This document shows, one piece after another, positions 1-12,718 of a stretch of DNA of 64,000 bases. Both the position numbers and the translations under genes were made by a program. Every line of letters begins with the position of its first letter. Within the stretch, counting starts at the first letter, position 1. Source of the DNA: Linepithema humile (Eukaryota > Arthropoda > Insecta > Hymenoptera > Formicidae); contig NC_090130.1 in NCBI RefSeq assembly GCF_040581485.1, positions 16,247,656-16,311,655 of the forward strand, given 5' to 3'. The notes under the pieces were generated by a model. It did not search any database and had not been told where the DNA came from. It saw only the letters and a program-made list of their open reading frames with translations.

Positions 1-510
1 CATCAGGGCCCCCCCCCCCCCCCCGGGACGGTGACGTTCACCAAGCCCGTGGGGGGGGGACTCCCTGGAGAGGGCCAATAGGGCCCCTCCTAACTCGGAT
101 GGCCGGAAGGAGGATGGAATTCCAGGAATTCTAGGAATACTATCTCCCTTCCGGCGGGGGCTCCTGACTGGCCTCAGCCCCCCACCAAAAACACGGGAGG
201 ACGGGGAAAGGTCGCGGTAGTCCGGCCTTTCCCGACAAAGACGGTAATTGAGAAGGGGGGGACTTAGTTTTCTCCTTCTCCGAGAAGGAACCGCGTTGCG
301 GTCAGACCTGAGAGAGGGTGAGATAAATACCTCTGGTGATGCCTCACCCTTTCTCTCTATGGTCCAGGAAGACTACCGGCAGGGGTTTTAGTGGGTATGC
401 CTGGGGATTTTCCCCAGGAGACTCCCACATAACCCACGGGTCTCCCCCCGGAACCCGTGAGTATCCATAAAGGATTTCCCCTGCCTTACAAAAAAAAAAA
501 AAAAAAAAAA
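1..510 (+). mobile_element. Poly(A)-ended 3' tail of an unassigned non-LTR retrotransposon
   Basis: A G+C-rich stretch without a long reading frame ends in an uninterrupted run of about 21 A (490-510). Such a tail on a GC-rich 3' untranslated region is typical of LINE-type elements of the R1 or related clades. It opens with a C homopolymer near position 9-24. No coding part is inside the window, so the clade is not established. After the A-run, 511-620 holds two diverged copies of a ~30-bp direct repeat about 74 bp apart. Confidence 0.4.
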
Positions 511-677
511 GCTTCCGAATTACGTGGAGTATCGCGAATTATCGAATCGAGCATTATTTGCCGACACCGCGTACGTCACCTAGCTCCCGAAGAACGTGGA
601 GTACCGCGGGCTACCGACTTTCATTGAGCGTGTTCCCTCGGATCTAACGTGATTCCGAGGCTAGTCCACGTCGCAGT

Positions 678-1190
678 ACATACATATGATATACGCTGAT
701 GTAGATACATTTGTGGATACATAAGATATTTTATAGATATACATAGAATGTATATTCGAACGAGATCGCTGCCTGTATATACATAGAATATACCTCGTGT
801 ACATTCCATGTATATACATCAAACGTATATACATACGATATACGCTGAGGTAGATACATTTATGGATATATATAGGATATCTCATGGACATACATACAAT
901 GTATATTCGAATGAGAGCGCTGCCTGTATATACATAGAATATATCTCGTGTACATTCCATGTATATACATGTAACGTACATACATACGATATACGTTGAT
1001 GTAGGTACATTTATGAATATACATAGAATGTATATTCGAACGAAATCGCTGCCTGTATATATATAGAATATACCTCGTGTACATTCCATGTATATACATG
1101 TAACGTACATACATACGATATACGCTGATGTAGGTACATTTATGGATATACATAGGATATCGTGTGGATATAAATACATAGAATCAGTCA
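678..1190. repeat. Tandem repeat, ~150-bp unit, about 3.5 copies
   Basis: The word acatacgata and its variant acatatgata recur at 682, 831, 982 and 1111, giving unit lengths of 149, 151 and 129 bp. Each full unit carries a tgtatattcgaa segment and the word cgctgcctgtatat. The third unit is about 20 bp shorter. Reading frames across the array are by-products of the repeat and show no protein features. Confidence 0.85.
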
Positions 1191-1768
1191 TTAGTTCGTT
1201 CGCTTGCCGCTATGTGACGCATTATGCGCTATCTATCTCGTATTTAAGTTTTAATCATAAGAATTATATAAAACTTGCAAAAGGCGGGTAATAATATTGA
1301 AGATGTAATAACTTTTTCTATCAGTTTAATATCTGAATTCCAACACAGGGAATTTAGATAAACTGATTGTTCAAACATTGGGTTGATAAATATCCGAATG
1401 AATGAAAATTGTTTATTACCCAGTAAACATTTGATATCCTATGTATATACATAGAATATCCATAATGTGAAAAAAAACGTACTGTATATACTATGTACAT
1501 ACATAGAATGTACCTCATGTACATGCCACAAATGTGTATTGCACATTCTCAGAATAAATCCTATGTACATACTGCGAATGTGCACTGCACATCCTCGGAA
1601 TATACCCCATGTATATACCATGAATGTACACTGCATATCTTTGGAATATACCTATATATGTACTATGAACATCTCATGTATTGTACATACATGTGGTAAT
1701 TATTTCACATACATAGGATATGCGCTTTATATACTTTTCACATTCTCTGTATATACATAGAATATACA

Positions 1769-1800
<32 letters not shown>

Positions 1801-1829
1801 ATAGGACGTACATAGAATGTCCTAATGTT
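1191..1829. other. A+T-rich stretch with imperfect tgtatatac repeats and an (AT)n tract
   Basis: No gene seen. From about 1440 the word tgtatatac/catagaat recurs irregularly, resembling the units at 678-1190, and a pure (AT)n run lies at about 1775-1799. The RTE reverse-transcriptase remnant begins directly after it. Confidence 0.5.
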
Positions 1830-2430
1830 TATTGGGAAGCGATAAAAGGAAATAAAAGTCTTGATCAACTATGCAACCAACTAAAAGCAAAGATCATAAA
1901 AACAGCTAAAAAGTCGGCAACAGACATCTAAACGCAAAAAACAGTGGATAACAGACAGCACGTGGGAGTTAATACAACTAAGAAAAACTTTGAAAATTCG
2001 CGGTTTATGGGATACTCAGCGTCGCGCCAAATACGCCGAGCTATCCCAATGCGCATAATGATAATGTAGACAAGACAAAAATGCTTACATCATTAGTATA
2101 TGCAAGGAAATCGAAAAACATTCACTCAAAAAACGAAATAAGAAATTTATTCAAAAAAATCCGGATGATAACGAGAGATTTCAAACCAACAACTTGGATC
2201 ATTAACGACAAGGAAGGAAATCAAATAACAGATATTAGGAGAGTAGCAACGAGTTGAAAAGGGGACTGTAAGGAACTATACCGAGATAAGTTAGTGACGG
2301 CCAGTAAGAAGGTGGAACTACAAAACCCTTGAACATTCCATCTTACTGTCCGAGGTTGAAAATGCCATCAACAAATTAAAGAGTGGAAAAAGCGTAGAAC
2401 CAGACGGCATTGCAAAAATGTTGTGCCTTT
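1830..2430 (+). pseudogene. RTE-type retrotransposon: N-terminal reverse transcriptase remnant
   Basis: Conceptual translation in several frames gives fragments typical of the linker and N-terminal part of RTE endonuclease/reverse-transcriptase proteins: a segment with WITDSTWELIQLRK near 1940, a DFKPTTWIINDKEGN-like segment near 2180-2225, and LLSEVENAINKLKSGK near 2340, just before the palm. Stops and frameshifts separate them. The catalytic part resumes at 7720 after a 5.3-kb interruption. Assignment to RTE rests on remembered family pattern. Confidence 0.7.
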
Positions 2431-3040
2431 GGTGATAGGGCACGGGTTCGGGATCTGCCGTGGAGTTAGGCCGGGAAGCCGGGAATAATCCTCCTTTGTT
2501 TTTCAATAAAATACAATCTTCTTATATATTTATTGGTCTCGTTATTTTACCAGTTCCCTTGTTAACAGATGATCCAAGTTCCGTTTCAGGAATTTTGGTC
2601 TTAGCTTAGTTCCACAGAGCTTCAGGTTACTCGTATTAGCTTTGGCGATTCGTTATAGTTCGTGATCTTCTTAGTTCGTGGTCCCGACGGACATACGTCC
2701 GTTCCGTTTGACTGTTAATTTTTGACCTCCACGTCGTGATCACGCGACGGCGATTTTATAGTCGAAACTGCAATTGATTGCAGTTTTCAAGGTCTTTTTG
2801 ATCGAACTTGCTGACGAAATCCGATAGTTCGTCAGCATCGTCGCGTTAAGAACGAATTTGGTTTTCATTTACGCTGCGCGATTCTCCGATGTCTCGCATG
2901 AGCCGGAAACGCACTGAATCGTCAGCGTTCTTATCTGATATCGTAATCAGATATGTAATAGCTATTCTTATATAATTATATTTTATTAATATATATATTT
3001 TATTAATTAATAATTAGTTGTGGTTCTCTGGACCCACAAC
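2431..3040 (-). repeat. Possible LTR inserted in the RTE remnant
   Basis: The RTE frame breaks at about 2430. Read on the minus strand, the segment starts with TG at about 3038 next to a small hairpin (gttgtgg/ccacaac), has a TATA-like word near 2755 and an AATAAA-like signal near 2530, the layout of a retrotransposon LTR. I could not find a matching second LTR or a target-site duplication, so this stays tentative. Confidence 0.3.
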
Positions 3041-4207
3041 AAAAGAAATAAAATATACAAATATAATATAATACAAATACTCAAACAAAACAATCACAAA
3101 CTCTTGCACATAATATGCAACAAAATCTGAAAAACTGCTGAATATGATCGGATAATTGGTTAGTGCCCAGAGTTCATCCCGCCACGTAAGAAAGGTTTTG
3201 TGGAGATTCGTAATGCGCGCGGAATAGTCTCATATATACATATGGGCGTATTGCCCAATGGATTGTGTTCGACTTGGTTGAAAGTTATGAAACCAATTTT
3301 GTGTTAGAAAAATATAATTTATTTTTCTCGTCAGAGAATGAGAGTATATGTACAAGTTGTGTTTGAATTAATTGATTGCGCCAGAGGCGCTTTCTCGGTA
3401 AAAGTGTAAGACCGAGAATTAAAAGAAAAATTGACGGGCGCAGTAAGAAATTACCGGCCGTGTCTTAGTATATTGAACGGGTCCTAAAAAGGACGGTTCA
3501 ATTGAATCTGCTCGTTGTAGCCCCTTTCCCGGCGTCGGTGGAACTCCGTTCGGGAAGTGGTCTTCCGTCTGACAACTGCTCTCTGAGCAGGCTCTGAGCG
3601 GCGAAGTTTGTATAGCCACGGAACGAGTCTCCGGTGTGCTGGTAACTGCAACCGTCTCGGCTCTTGGTATTACGGATTGCTCCGTGTATCGAGGAGAGAG
3701 AGGTCTCTGAATTCGTACGTCGCCTGGTACTAGAGTGTCCCTTGGTGGCCGAGTCAACCGGATGCAGAACTCTAGTGGAATTAGCTTCCAAGCTAGAGAC
3801 TGAGGAGGTGACGGCGAAACTGGAGTATCCGCGGACCGCTTAGTTGAAATGTGCGGCCGATGCTGGGACTCTGTTTTCCTTTTACGTGCCTTGCGAGGCA
3901 GCGTGAGAAAAACTGCGAGACAATATGCCTCTGGTTAAATTCTGCTAAAGCAGAGTACGACTCAGATCAAGGGCCTTTGGAGAGAGCTCGCCTTGAAGCG
4001 AGTGAGGGAGGAAAGATCTGCGGAGCAGCTCTTTTATATCTCTTCGATCGAAGCTTGATCGCGAGAAAGCTCTTCACCGCCTGCGCAACCTGGCGGTGTC
4101 TCCGCAAGCTCATAACTCGGTAGAAGGCCTGCGGCGCGTAGCGGCGCCGCGGCGTATTATGCCGCGTCAGTGCAGCGGTGTGGCGGTGAGCCGCCACAAT
4201 ACATATA
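3041..4207. other. Unassigned stretch with two overlapping minus-strand frames
   Basis: Minus-strand frames at 3419-3757 (112 codons, Ser/Thr/Pro-rich, containing AIQTSP) and 3498-3791 overlap each other. A further minus frame at 3967-4197 is basic and low in complexity. None matches a family I recognise. The stretch may be internal or leader sequence of the LTR-like block at 2431-3040. Confidence 0.25.
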
Positions 4208-4955
4208 CAGGGTGTCCCATTTTAAGTGGGCACCCCGAATAACTTCGAAGGAAGTCATTTTCAAAGAAAATGACCTAGACAAAAGTTGTTGGGTTTGGAG
4301 GGGGACATCCGATGATGACATTGGTTTAACCTAGGGTGTACATGCCAAGGTCATATAAAGGTCAACTTTGTTTTTTTAGAAGGAATACTCTATTTTTGAT
4401 TCCAAAATTTAATAGCTAGTGTCAAGAGCTTTTTAAAACACTATAATGAAGTTATTTTTCATTAAGTACTTTTCGAGTTATGAGGCTTGCAAATTATAGT
4501 ATTTTGACAAAATATAAAATATCTTGTAAAACATTCAATTTTTGAGAATGTTACCTTAATACTTTTATACACAAAATAATGTGACAAATGAATTGGTATA
4601 AAGAAAACACATTGGTTTAAAAAAAAGTATGCAGTTGCATGTTTACAAATTACATATTTTTTCTTGAAAGCAATTATGTGTTTTCTTTATACCAATTGAT
4701 TCGTCTCATTATTTTATGCATAAAAGTATTAAGGTAAGATTTCCGAAAATTGAATGTTTTACAAAATATTTTATATTTTATGTCAAAATGCTGTAACTTT
4801 CAAGCCTCATAACTCGAAAAGTACTTAATGAAAAATAACTTTATTATAGTGTTTTAAAAAGCTCTTGACACCAGCTATTAGATTTTGAAATCAAAAATAG
4901 GGTGTTTTATTTAAAAAAACAAAGTTGGCCTCCATATGACCTTGGCACGTACCGG
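4208..4955. mobile_element. Foldback (long inverted repeat) element, right end lost
   Basis: It begins with cagggtgtcccatttta after a TA. Two long inverted arms, about 4343-4615 and 4675-4948, share runs such as aagtacttttcgagttatgaggctt against the reverse complement near 4800. The outer left 130 bp has no counterpart on the right, so the right end is truncated. The left half also matches the left half of the element at 22075-23035. No coding frame. Confidence 0.75.
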
Positions 4956-6338
4956 CACGTATGATGTCCCTCGCCGGCAACGGTATACGTGTGTGAAACA
5001 ACCGAAGGCGTCACACGCATTCACACAAACGCGTATTTGACGTGTCGCTTGAAGCGAGGAGCACAGCGAGCAGCAAGGGGAAAAATAGTGGGGGATATTT
5101 TCATCTTGCATCCTTAGCGCAAATCGGACGATCGAGAGAGAAAGCATTACAAGACGTGATGTCAAGTTAGTGGTGTTTCTATAGCTCTCTTCCTCATGCG
5201 ACCGTTTAAGGAAGGAAGTGCGAGCGAGACAGTTAGAGCAGCTCGGTGTCCCTATCGATGCCTCGTTCGCTTTAACACCTATGTGTCGTGCTTTTCTTTC
5301 TTTTCTTTAAGAAACGTAGCTGAGCCGCGTGCACCGACCGCCGGCATTCATTCTATAAATTATTATATCATATAAAGAGGCTTAATTTAATGAAGAGTAG
5401 AAATTTGTATTGAAATGTTTAATTATACGAATATAAGAATTGTTTGCTTCCGTAACAAAAATACACGCTCGTCCTGATTAATTATTGGTTCATTTATGAT
5501 TGCGTAATTAATAACTTCTTTATTATAAGCAAAATTAGTAATAATGGAACAGGATAAGTCGCTAGAACATACTATCTCCAATAAATGTTCAAATATAAGA
5601 TTTATTCGAAAATATATATATCATAGAAAAATTACTTGGTTGCGCGGGAGATATTCTAGACATCTAGTCAGCACAGTTTGTTTCAAGTAGAGGTCTCTTT
5701 CCGAGATATGATCACTTCTACTTTTTGAAAGCCAAACCATGGCTTTTTTTAAGTTATTTCCTTTCATCGTTCTGCGTAGAAAAATCATTAAGTTAGAAGT
5801 GAATTCTTTACGAGGTATTTTGCATCTTACCCTAATATTTTTAGCCTTAAATACGAAATATCTGGTAGTCATTTCTCGATAATTTTATTCTTATGCTTTT
5901 ATACGTAGTTTAATGAATAGAATACGCTGATGATAATAATTTTTAGATACATCAATTGTTCAGATATATTAACTGGCGTGCTAATTTCGCGAATATATCA
6001 TGACCTTTTTTTATTCTAAACTACATTAATTAGCTGAAAATTACAACTTTTTGCAATACGTCCCGATTGTTCTACGCGAGCGCTTCATTCTGAAAGTCAT
6101 TTTTGTGCAGAGTTTCGCAAATTAACTATTTCTAATATCGTAAACAATTTTTAATATCAGCCGCCAATGAAATAGTTGTAGAATATCGCACTTTTGTTCG
6201 CCTATGTGTCACTTTCTTTTTTCTTTTTTCTTATTAATTTATTACTAGGAAACCGCGCTTCTAATTTTTTTTTTGTTATTAAATTAATTATCGTTGTGTC
6301 ATAGCATCAAGCGGACGTGAATCGCGATAAATATAACG
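4956..6338. other. Unassigned intergenic-like sequence
   Basis: Moderately G+C-rich to about 5340, then A+T-rich. No frame of more than 85 codons and no resemblance to a known family. It lies between the foldback element and the Tc1-type transposase, inside the interruption of the RTE remnant. Confidence 0.3.
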
Positions 6339-7361
6339 ATGCCTCAGAACTTGTGTCCTGAGATACGAGGTCGTATTGTCGAACAGTGGCAGGCAGGAAG
6401 AGCAGTGACAGAAATTGCTGCTGCTATTCCTTGTTCTGTAAAAACTGTCTGACGATGGATCCAACGGTTTATTGAAAATATTGGTGATCATGCTTTGCAT
6501 GATCATCGTCGAAATAACCGTGGTCCTCGTAAGACCAGTGCACAAGAAGACGAAGCTATCGTTGCCGCAGCTTCTGATAACTCCTTCGGTACCGTCCAGG
6601 AGATTATCAACGCGGCGAACGTCCACATATCCGAGAGGACTGCCCGGCGACGTCTCAACAAAGCTGGATATCATTGCTGCCGTCCAGCCCGCAAAATTCC
6701 GCTGACTCCCGTTCATCGGGAACAGCGTATCGCGTTTTCTTTGGAAAACCTGGTAACGAGTCGTGAAGAGAGGGAGGCCACGATCTGGACCGATGAAAAG
6801 GTTTTTGTATCGTGTGCCGACCGCCAACTTCACATATGGCGACCAAGAGGTGAACGGTTGAATCCAAATCATGTTGTACCTATCCACAGAAGTGGAAGGA
6901 TTTCATGCGCAATGTGGGGCTGGATTTCCGGCACTACAATTGGTGAGCTGGTGGAAATTCCCACACGTATGAACTCTGTGGAGTATATTCGCATACTGGA
7001 AGATGTTCTTCTTCCATCAGTACGCGCAATCTACTCCGCAGAGGACATGCCAGTAATCCGATTGGTGCAAGATAATTCCGCAGTCTATACATCGCATGAA
7101 ACACAAACATGGTTTCGGAATCATCCAAAGATCCAATTGGTTAACTGGCCTGCTCGTTCACCAGATCTAAATTTGATCGAAAATGTTTGAGCACAAATGG
7201 TTCGACGATGGGAACCAAGAAGGAAAAGAACGGCAGCAGCGCTAGTTAATTTTTGGCGGCCATATTGGATCCGCCATTTTAGTTTAGACTCATACGACAG
7301 TGCACAGATAAACAGAGTACTCGAAAGTGTTAATTGGAAGAAAAAAACGTCGAATGAATAA
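6339..7361 (+). pseudogene. Tc1/mariner-superfamily transposase with two in-frame stops
   Basis: One continuous frame of 340 codons, the usual size for this family, broken by TGA at 6450-6452 and again at 7188-7190; both stand where the family commonly has Trp. The N-terminal third carries helix-turn-helix DNA binding (EIAAAIPCSVKTV). The DDE core shows IWTDEKVF, then LVQDNSA, then SPDLNLIEN. By direct count 35 residues separate the second Asp from the Glu, one more than the 34 of classical Tc1. I could not find terminal inverted repeats, so element limits are unknown. The start is the first ATG before the helix-turn-helix. Confidence 0.85.
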
Positions 7362-7719
7362 TCGCTACACTTGAATAATTACCGTTTTTATTATTTTTTT
7401 TTGGTTTTCTGAAATTTTAAGTATGATTCAATTAAATTTGATAATTTTGCCACGCGCCATTGGAAAACTTACATTTTTCTGTAAATTTTAAGATTTTTTC
7501 AAAAATTTTTAGATCAAATAGAAAATGGGCAGCATGGGTGTAAAGTTGAGAAGGAATGCCCCATATATATGTAATTGAGAAGTCGCAGTTATCATTAACG
7601 CTACTAGACGGCGCATCAGGTAGCACCGTCGCTAGCAGCACACGCGGCCATTAATATGCAGATCACTCTGTACTCTACCCACACCGAAGAAATACATAGT
7701 TTAAGTATCACTACGGTCT
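7362..7719. other. A+T-rich spacer, nothing recognised
   Basis: Sequence between the Tc1-type transposase and the resumed RTE remnant. No convincing frame, repeat or terminal inverted repeat was found. Confidence 0.3.
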
Positions 7720-8187
7720 ACAGTCATTATCAGCCTCCAATAACCGACAAGAATACAACAAAATGTTCTACAATAAAGTGAAAATTATCGAACTATTTCT
7801 CTTATATTGCATGTCAGCAAAATCATGTTATACGTCAATCAAAAACTTAAATCCTACGTGGAGACAAATCCCTCAAGAACAAGCAGGTTTTCTTAAAGAT
7901 AAAAGAACCCGTGAGCAAATCCTTAACATATAACAATTAATGAAAAAGAACCGGTAGTTTAACGTCCTTATGCTGCTATGCTTTATTGATTATCAGAAAG
8001 CCTTTGACTGCGTCAACTGGAACTACTTATGGAATGTCATGACGGAAATGAGTACCGGAGCATCTTATCCATTTGATAGCAAATTTACACAAACAATTAT
8101 GCCACAGTCAGGGTCGGTGATATGGCATTGGAGAAATTTCATATTTATAAAAAGGTGTTTATCAGGGATAGATACTATATCACCTAC
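7720..8187 (+). pseudogene. RTE-type retrotransposon: reverse transcriptase palm, first part
   Basis: From about 7880 the translation gives EQAGFLKDKRTREQIL followed, after two stops, by CFIDYQKAFDCVNWNYLW, the fingers/palm block of RTE and related LINE reverse transcriptases (the F-D-Y-x-K-A-F-D motif). The frame ends at the TA where a mariner remnant inserted. It belongs to the same copy as 1830-2430 and 8758-9660, judged by order and strand. Confidence 0.75.
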
Positions 8188-8189
8188 TA

Positions 8190-8755
8190 TTGAGTTGTAT
8201 CATAAGTCTGTAGCGCTTTTTTACCGAAGACAATGCTGTCGGTGGGATTGGAAAGGTGTCATTCACTTCGAGTTACTTCCAAAAAATCAAACTATCACGG
8301 CCGAGCTTTATTTGCAACAACTGCGACGTCTGGCCAATGCAATTCAAAAAAATCGTCCAAACCGCCAAATGATGTCATTTTGCAACATGACAATGCTCGG
8401 CCGCACACAGCTAATTTTACGAAAGCAGTCATCTAGGAGCTTGGCTGGGAGGTTCTGCCGCATCCGGCCCACTCACCGCCCCGTCGGATTACCACCTTTT
8501 CCGTTCCCTCTCCAACAGTATGCGTGGCATTATCTTTAAAAACGACGAAGAAATGCAAAATTGGCTTGCCGATTTTTTTGTCTCCAAACCAGCTCACTTT
8601 TATCACAATGGGACCGAAAAACTGGTTGAATGTTGGGAAGAGGTCGTAAATAGTGGAGGAGAATATATTATAGATTGATTTATTTATGTTTATGTTGAAA
8701 ATAAATTATTTTAAAAAGTTAAAAAATAGCGCTACGGACTTATGATACAACCCAA
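8190..8755 (+). mobile_element. Internally deleted mariner with intact ends
   Basis: Terminal inverted repeats of about 28 bp are visible: 8190-8218 begins ttgagttgtatcataagt and 8727-8755 reads as its reverse complement with one or two changes. TA duplications flank both ends (8188-8189 and 8756-8757). At 566 bp the copy is less than half a full mariner. It sits inside the RTE reverse transcriptase, whose reading resumes directly after it, so it is the younger insertion. Confidence 0.92.
8233..8679 (+). pseudogene. mariner transposase, C-terminal fragment
   Basis: Fragments in changing frames: WDWKGVIHFELLPKNQTI near 8250, an HDNARPHTANF segment near 8388 that holds the second catalytic Asp, and a late GTEKLVECWEEVV near 8610. 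These match the C-terminal half of mariner transposases related to the SETMAR-type group. The N-terminal DNA-binding part is deleted and at least two frameshifts are present, so no protein is made. Confidence 0.8.
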
Positions 8756-8757
8756 TA

Positions 8758-9660
8758 TACTACCATTCTATTCAACATCTATGGCGAGTATATTATGCGA
8801 CATGCATTAAAGAATTAGGAAGATAGTGTTACGATAAACGGTAGGAAAATTACCAAGTACGATACGTGGATGACATTTCTCATTGCTTCATCAGAGGCAG
8901 AAATAAAATGTCTACTTGACAGGGTCGAACACCCAAATTCAATCTCCAATTGAATTTGAGAAGAAACAAAAGCAAGACAAAACTCATGGTAATTGAAAGA
9001 GTCGATACCGAGTTGATGACGAGAACCAACACTCTCGACGAACTGAAGGCGATTAAAGAGTTCGTTTACCTCGATTCATTGATTATTGACTTGGACGGCA
9101 GTGAGGCGGAAATCAGACGCAGAATTGGGATCACAAAGAGCGTTATGACCAGATTAAAGAAAATATAGAACGACCATAGCATCACTCACACTACAAAAGT
9201 GAAATTAGTTTGCACACTGATCTTTTCGATTTTCATGTATGGTGTATAATAAAATCGTGCACATTTAGAGCAAACGAAAGGCAAAAGATCAATGTCTTCA
9301 AAATGTGGAGACGAATACTCAAGTATCATGGGCTACCTTCTGGACCAATGTTTTTATTCTGGAAGAACTTAATATCAAGGTATGGCGGTCAACAACGAAT
9401 GCGAATATTTTGAGCAACGGATATTACAATATTTTGGGTACATTGCAAGGCGCAAACCCGACAACCTAAAGAAGTTAACTGGCAAAGTGGATGGTAAAAG
9501 AATGAGAGACAAATCATTCACAAGATGGACGGACCAAATACCGGAGGCAACTGGGGCAATATTCCACAACGCCATGCACACTGCGGGGACAGAGCTCAGT
9601 GGAGTGTTATGGTGGCATGCTAAATACACGAAAGTCGCGATCTTCAGTTATGAGGAAGAG
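8758..9660 (+). pseudogene. RTE-type retrotransposon: catalytic and C-terminal remnant
   Basis: The reading resumes after the mariner insertion with FNIYGEYIMRHALKN, a YDTWMTFLI segment where the Y-x-D-D box should be, and an LNLRRNKSKTKLM block. It then runs into EFVYLDSLI near 9059, EAEIRRRIG near 9108 and a C-terminal FGYIARRKPDNL near 9434. The active-site pair is no longer present as read. Stops at 9168 and in several later places make it non-functional. The order of blocks matches RTE proteins. Confidence 0.75.
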
Positions 9661-11706
9661 GAGGCATTACTATCTGAAAGAAGTACGAGGTACTCAAGTA
9701 GAGAAGTACTCATCTTCGACATACATATATTTGCTTTTTTTAATGCAACCATTATGTTACTCTTATCAGCTTTTGCAAACAAATATCTGGATAATTTTTT
9801 ACAAATTTTTTTGTGCATAAAAACCATTTTAAAATCAAATTTTCAGTCATTTAGCAGAAGCGAATTTTTGTAAAAATTTTTTAAAATAGAAATGGTCCTG
9901 TTTCTAATTTTTTGTCTAGATCGATTCATGACATTTATCTACATTAGTTTCGATATATTTAAAAATTTCAATGTGTGTCTTATCTTTTTTATTATTTGAA
10001 ATATGTACAGCAAATCGATCACCCAGTTGCAACAGTAATTTGACTTCATTTGAAATATAGGTGTCTGTGTAGTCTATGAACATTCTTTATGTAAATTTTT
10101 TATTGAATTGTATATATCAAAACTACCCAGAGATATTATATATTGACGCTGACAATAATCATTGTCATTTCACATATACATGTGTAAGATAATTGAAAGA
10201 GTATGCCCGATCCATAACAGAAACACGGTTAAAATTTTCGTCAAAATATGTCAAAATGTCACGTATGTTATTATAATATATTTACAAATATATTCAATTG
10301 GTCGTATGTTAGTAGAGAATTTTTCTCGCTTATCCTGTGGATAAGATAATTTCTTATCTATTTTAAACACAAATTTTTTTCAACGTCAATAATTGATGCA
10401 TTCTTGTCGTATAAAAAATTCACTCTCTAATTGAGTTGATAGAGTAAAAGAAATTTCTTTACTTTACCGACTCAATTAAAGAGTAAATTTTTAATATTAA
10501 AAATGTTATTTAATGTCAAATATGTTTATATATACGCATCCTGTAATTTAAAATTCATAATTATGCAAATGTAATTATAGTTGACCGTATGTAGTTTGTT
10601 ATTGTATTTTGAAAAAGCCTGATTTTGTTAAAAACAAATTTAAGATGCATCCTTTAGTAAATGTAATGTTTGACCTCAATTTAACGTCAAAAAAAGTTAG
10701 TTTGATAAAACCTTTCAACAAAACACAAGTATTTTCGCTAAAATGAAGTTAATGAAGTTAAAATATTGTTAACACATTTTAGTCCCAGCTTAAATTATTA
10801 CATAAAAAATATATAAGTTCGTATTTCCTCTTAATATATAGGCTTTCTATTCCTTCTCTTTCCTTTTTTTCGCTTGTTGCTTTCTCCTTTTTCCTTTCTT
10901 CATCATTGCAAAAAGCTATTTGTCTGCTATCTGTCGAATTGTCAACATATCAACACCTCATATCATGTACTTGTAGTCTCATAGGTATGCTTAATCAAAT
11001 TCCGTTTTCACATTAATCAATTAATTTGCGACAATTTGTATTATTTTTTATATTTGTATTATTTTAGGTTATTTATTTGACCTCAATTAAAATTAATAAA
11101 TTGGACAATTGACACAATATAATATTTCCAAGATGGTTAGGTGAGCCTATTAATATGAGCCATTTTAGTATGCTTTTAAAATGCTTGTAAACAGTTTTTA
11201 TACAAGATTTCGATTTCTAGTAAAACAACTTTTTGAATATTTGTCAGACACATACACTTAACTATGTTTGGTCTCAACGGAGCTCACGCATTTGTGTTTA
11301 TAAACATTGTCGTCGACAAGATTTTGTACTAACTCCTAGTAGCTTATACTTTATTTACCTTTGTCGACAACAACTCAATCTCTATCATTCTATCGATATG
11401 GCTACATATAGCAATCGAGACATGATTCATATTGCCGAAGTATCCTTTTGATATTGGTAATGTTTGAAAATAAATGCGTGCAGAGATATCGTATAGTAAG
11501 TTCCATTGAGACAGAACATACCAGACATTGTTAATTAAACGCGAATATTAAAAGTTGTTTTTTTTTTAAACAAAGCCTTGTTTAAAAAATTTTTATTCTA
11601 CATTTTCGACTTGTTTTTTTCATGTAAACTTATCCCCTTTCCGCTTATACTACTCTGTATATGTATACATATGCGTATCACCCGCGCGTGCCTATCTGTG
11701 TATATA
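9661..11706. other. 2 kb of A+T-rich sequence without recognised features
   Basis: Long A/T homopolymer patches and only short frames. I see small local palindromes around 10400-10490 but no gene, terminal repeat or tandem array. Confidence 0.4.
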
Positions 11707-12718
11707 CAGGGCCTTCTAGAAGTCCGGAAACGCTAAAATATTTCGAAAACAATCAACTATAACGAAAAATATGTAAGAAGCAAAGTTGTAGGGTTTAAAA
11801 AATCTATCTAATGGTGATAAGAACTTAACTTTAAGTGGAGTCCCCAAGATCATATGAAGCTCAAGTTAAATTTTTTAAATGGAACTCTCATTTTTTATTG
11901 CATATTCTTGTATACTTTGTCCAAAGAAAAAAGGATCTGCGGTTTGAGCATAGGAGAAGTATAGCGGCCAAAGTGGGGAGAGCATTGGCATTGATAAGCT
12001 GCACGAGCAGTACAGTCATGTGGAGTGGGGGGGCTTTCTGCGTTTTGTGAGGGGAAACCTACGCGAAACGGACGAGTTTTCGATTCTATCCGATTCCTAT
12101 CCGCGAATCCTTCTTTCATTGGACAGAATATAGCTTACTTCGAGAGTTTCCAAAACACTATATTAAAGTATTTTTTCGTTAAATACATTTTGAGTTATGA
12201 AGCTTGAAAGTAACAGTACCGCCGGCATTAGCATTATCCAAGATTATCACGTGGAGATTGCCTGATCGGATAAGGACCCCACGGTTTGTTACTTCCGTAG
12301 CATTTTTGGACTCCAAACCCTCTTTGCTGTGACTTCCTCCCCTCCCCCCTCCCCACCCCCACACAAGGTGTCAATTCGACCAGGAAATCTCCACGTGGTT
12401 CATTTTGGATAATGTTAATGCCGGCGGTACTGTTACCTTCAAGTCTCATAACTCTAAATGTACTAACAAAAAAAATACTATATTATAGTGTTTTGGAAAG
12501 TTTTCGAAATAAGCTACAAAAATATGTAATAAAAATGGATTTTATTTAAAAAATTCAACTTGACCTTTATATGATCTTGGGGACTCCGCCCAAAGTCAAA
12601 CTCTTATCACTATTAAGTAGATTTTTTTAAGCTCTACAACTTTGCTTTTGACATATTTTTCGCTATAATTGATCGTTTTTGAGATATTTTAGCGTTTCCG
12701 AACTTTTAGAGGACCCTG
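11707..12718. mobile_element. Foldback element with TA duplication
   Basis: The ends are inverted copies: 11707 starts cagggccttctagaagtccg and the right end finishes with the reverse complement at 12718, flanked by TA on both sides. The arms extend for about 200 bp, sharing words such as ctacaactttgctt and ccaagatcatatga. Inside lies a second, nested palindrome (12213-12260 against 12388-12436, containing gccggcattagcatt) around a C/T-rich core. No transposase frame. Confidence 0.85.

Noticed and set aside
661..1191. 176-codon frame with repeated CMYVTCIYMEC
   Set aside because: It follows the ~150-bp tandem repeat and contains no known domain.
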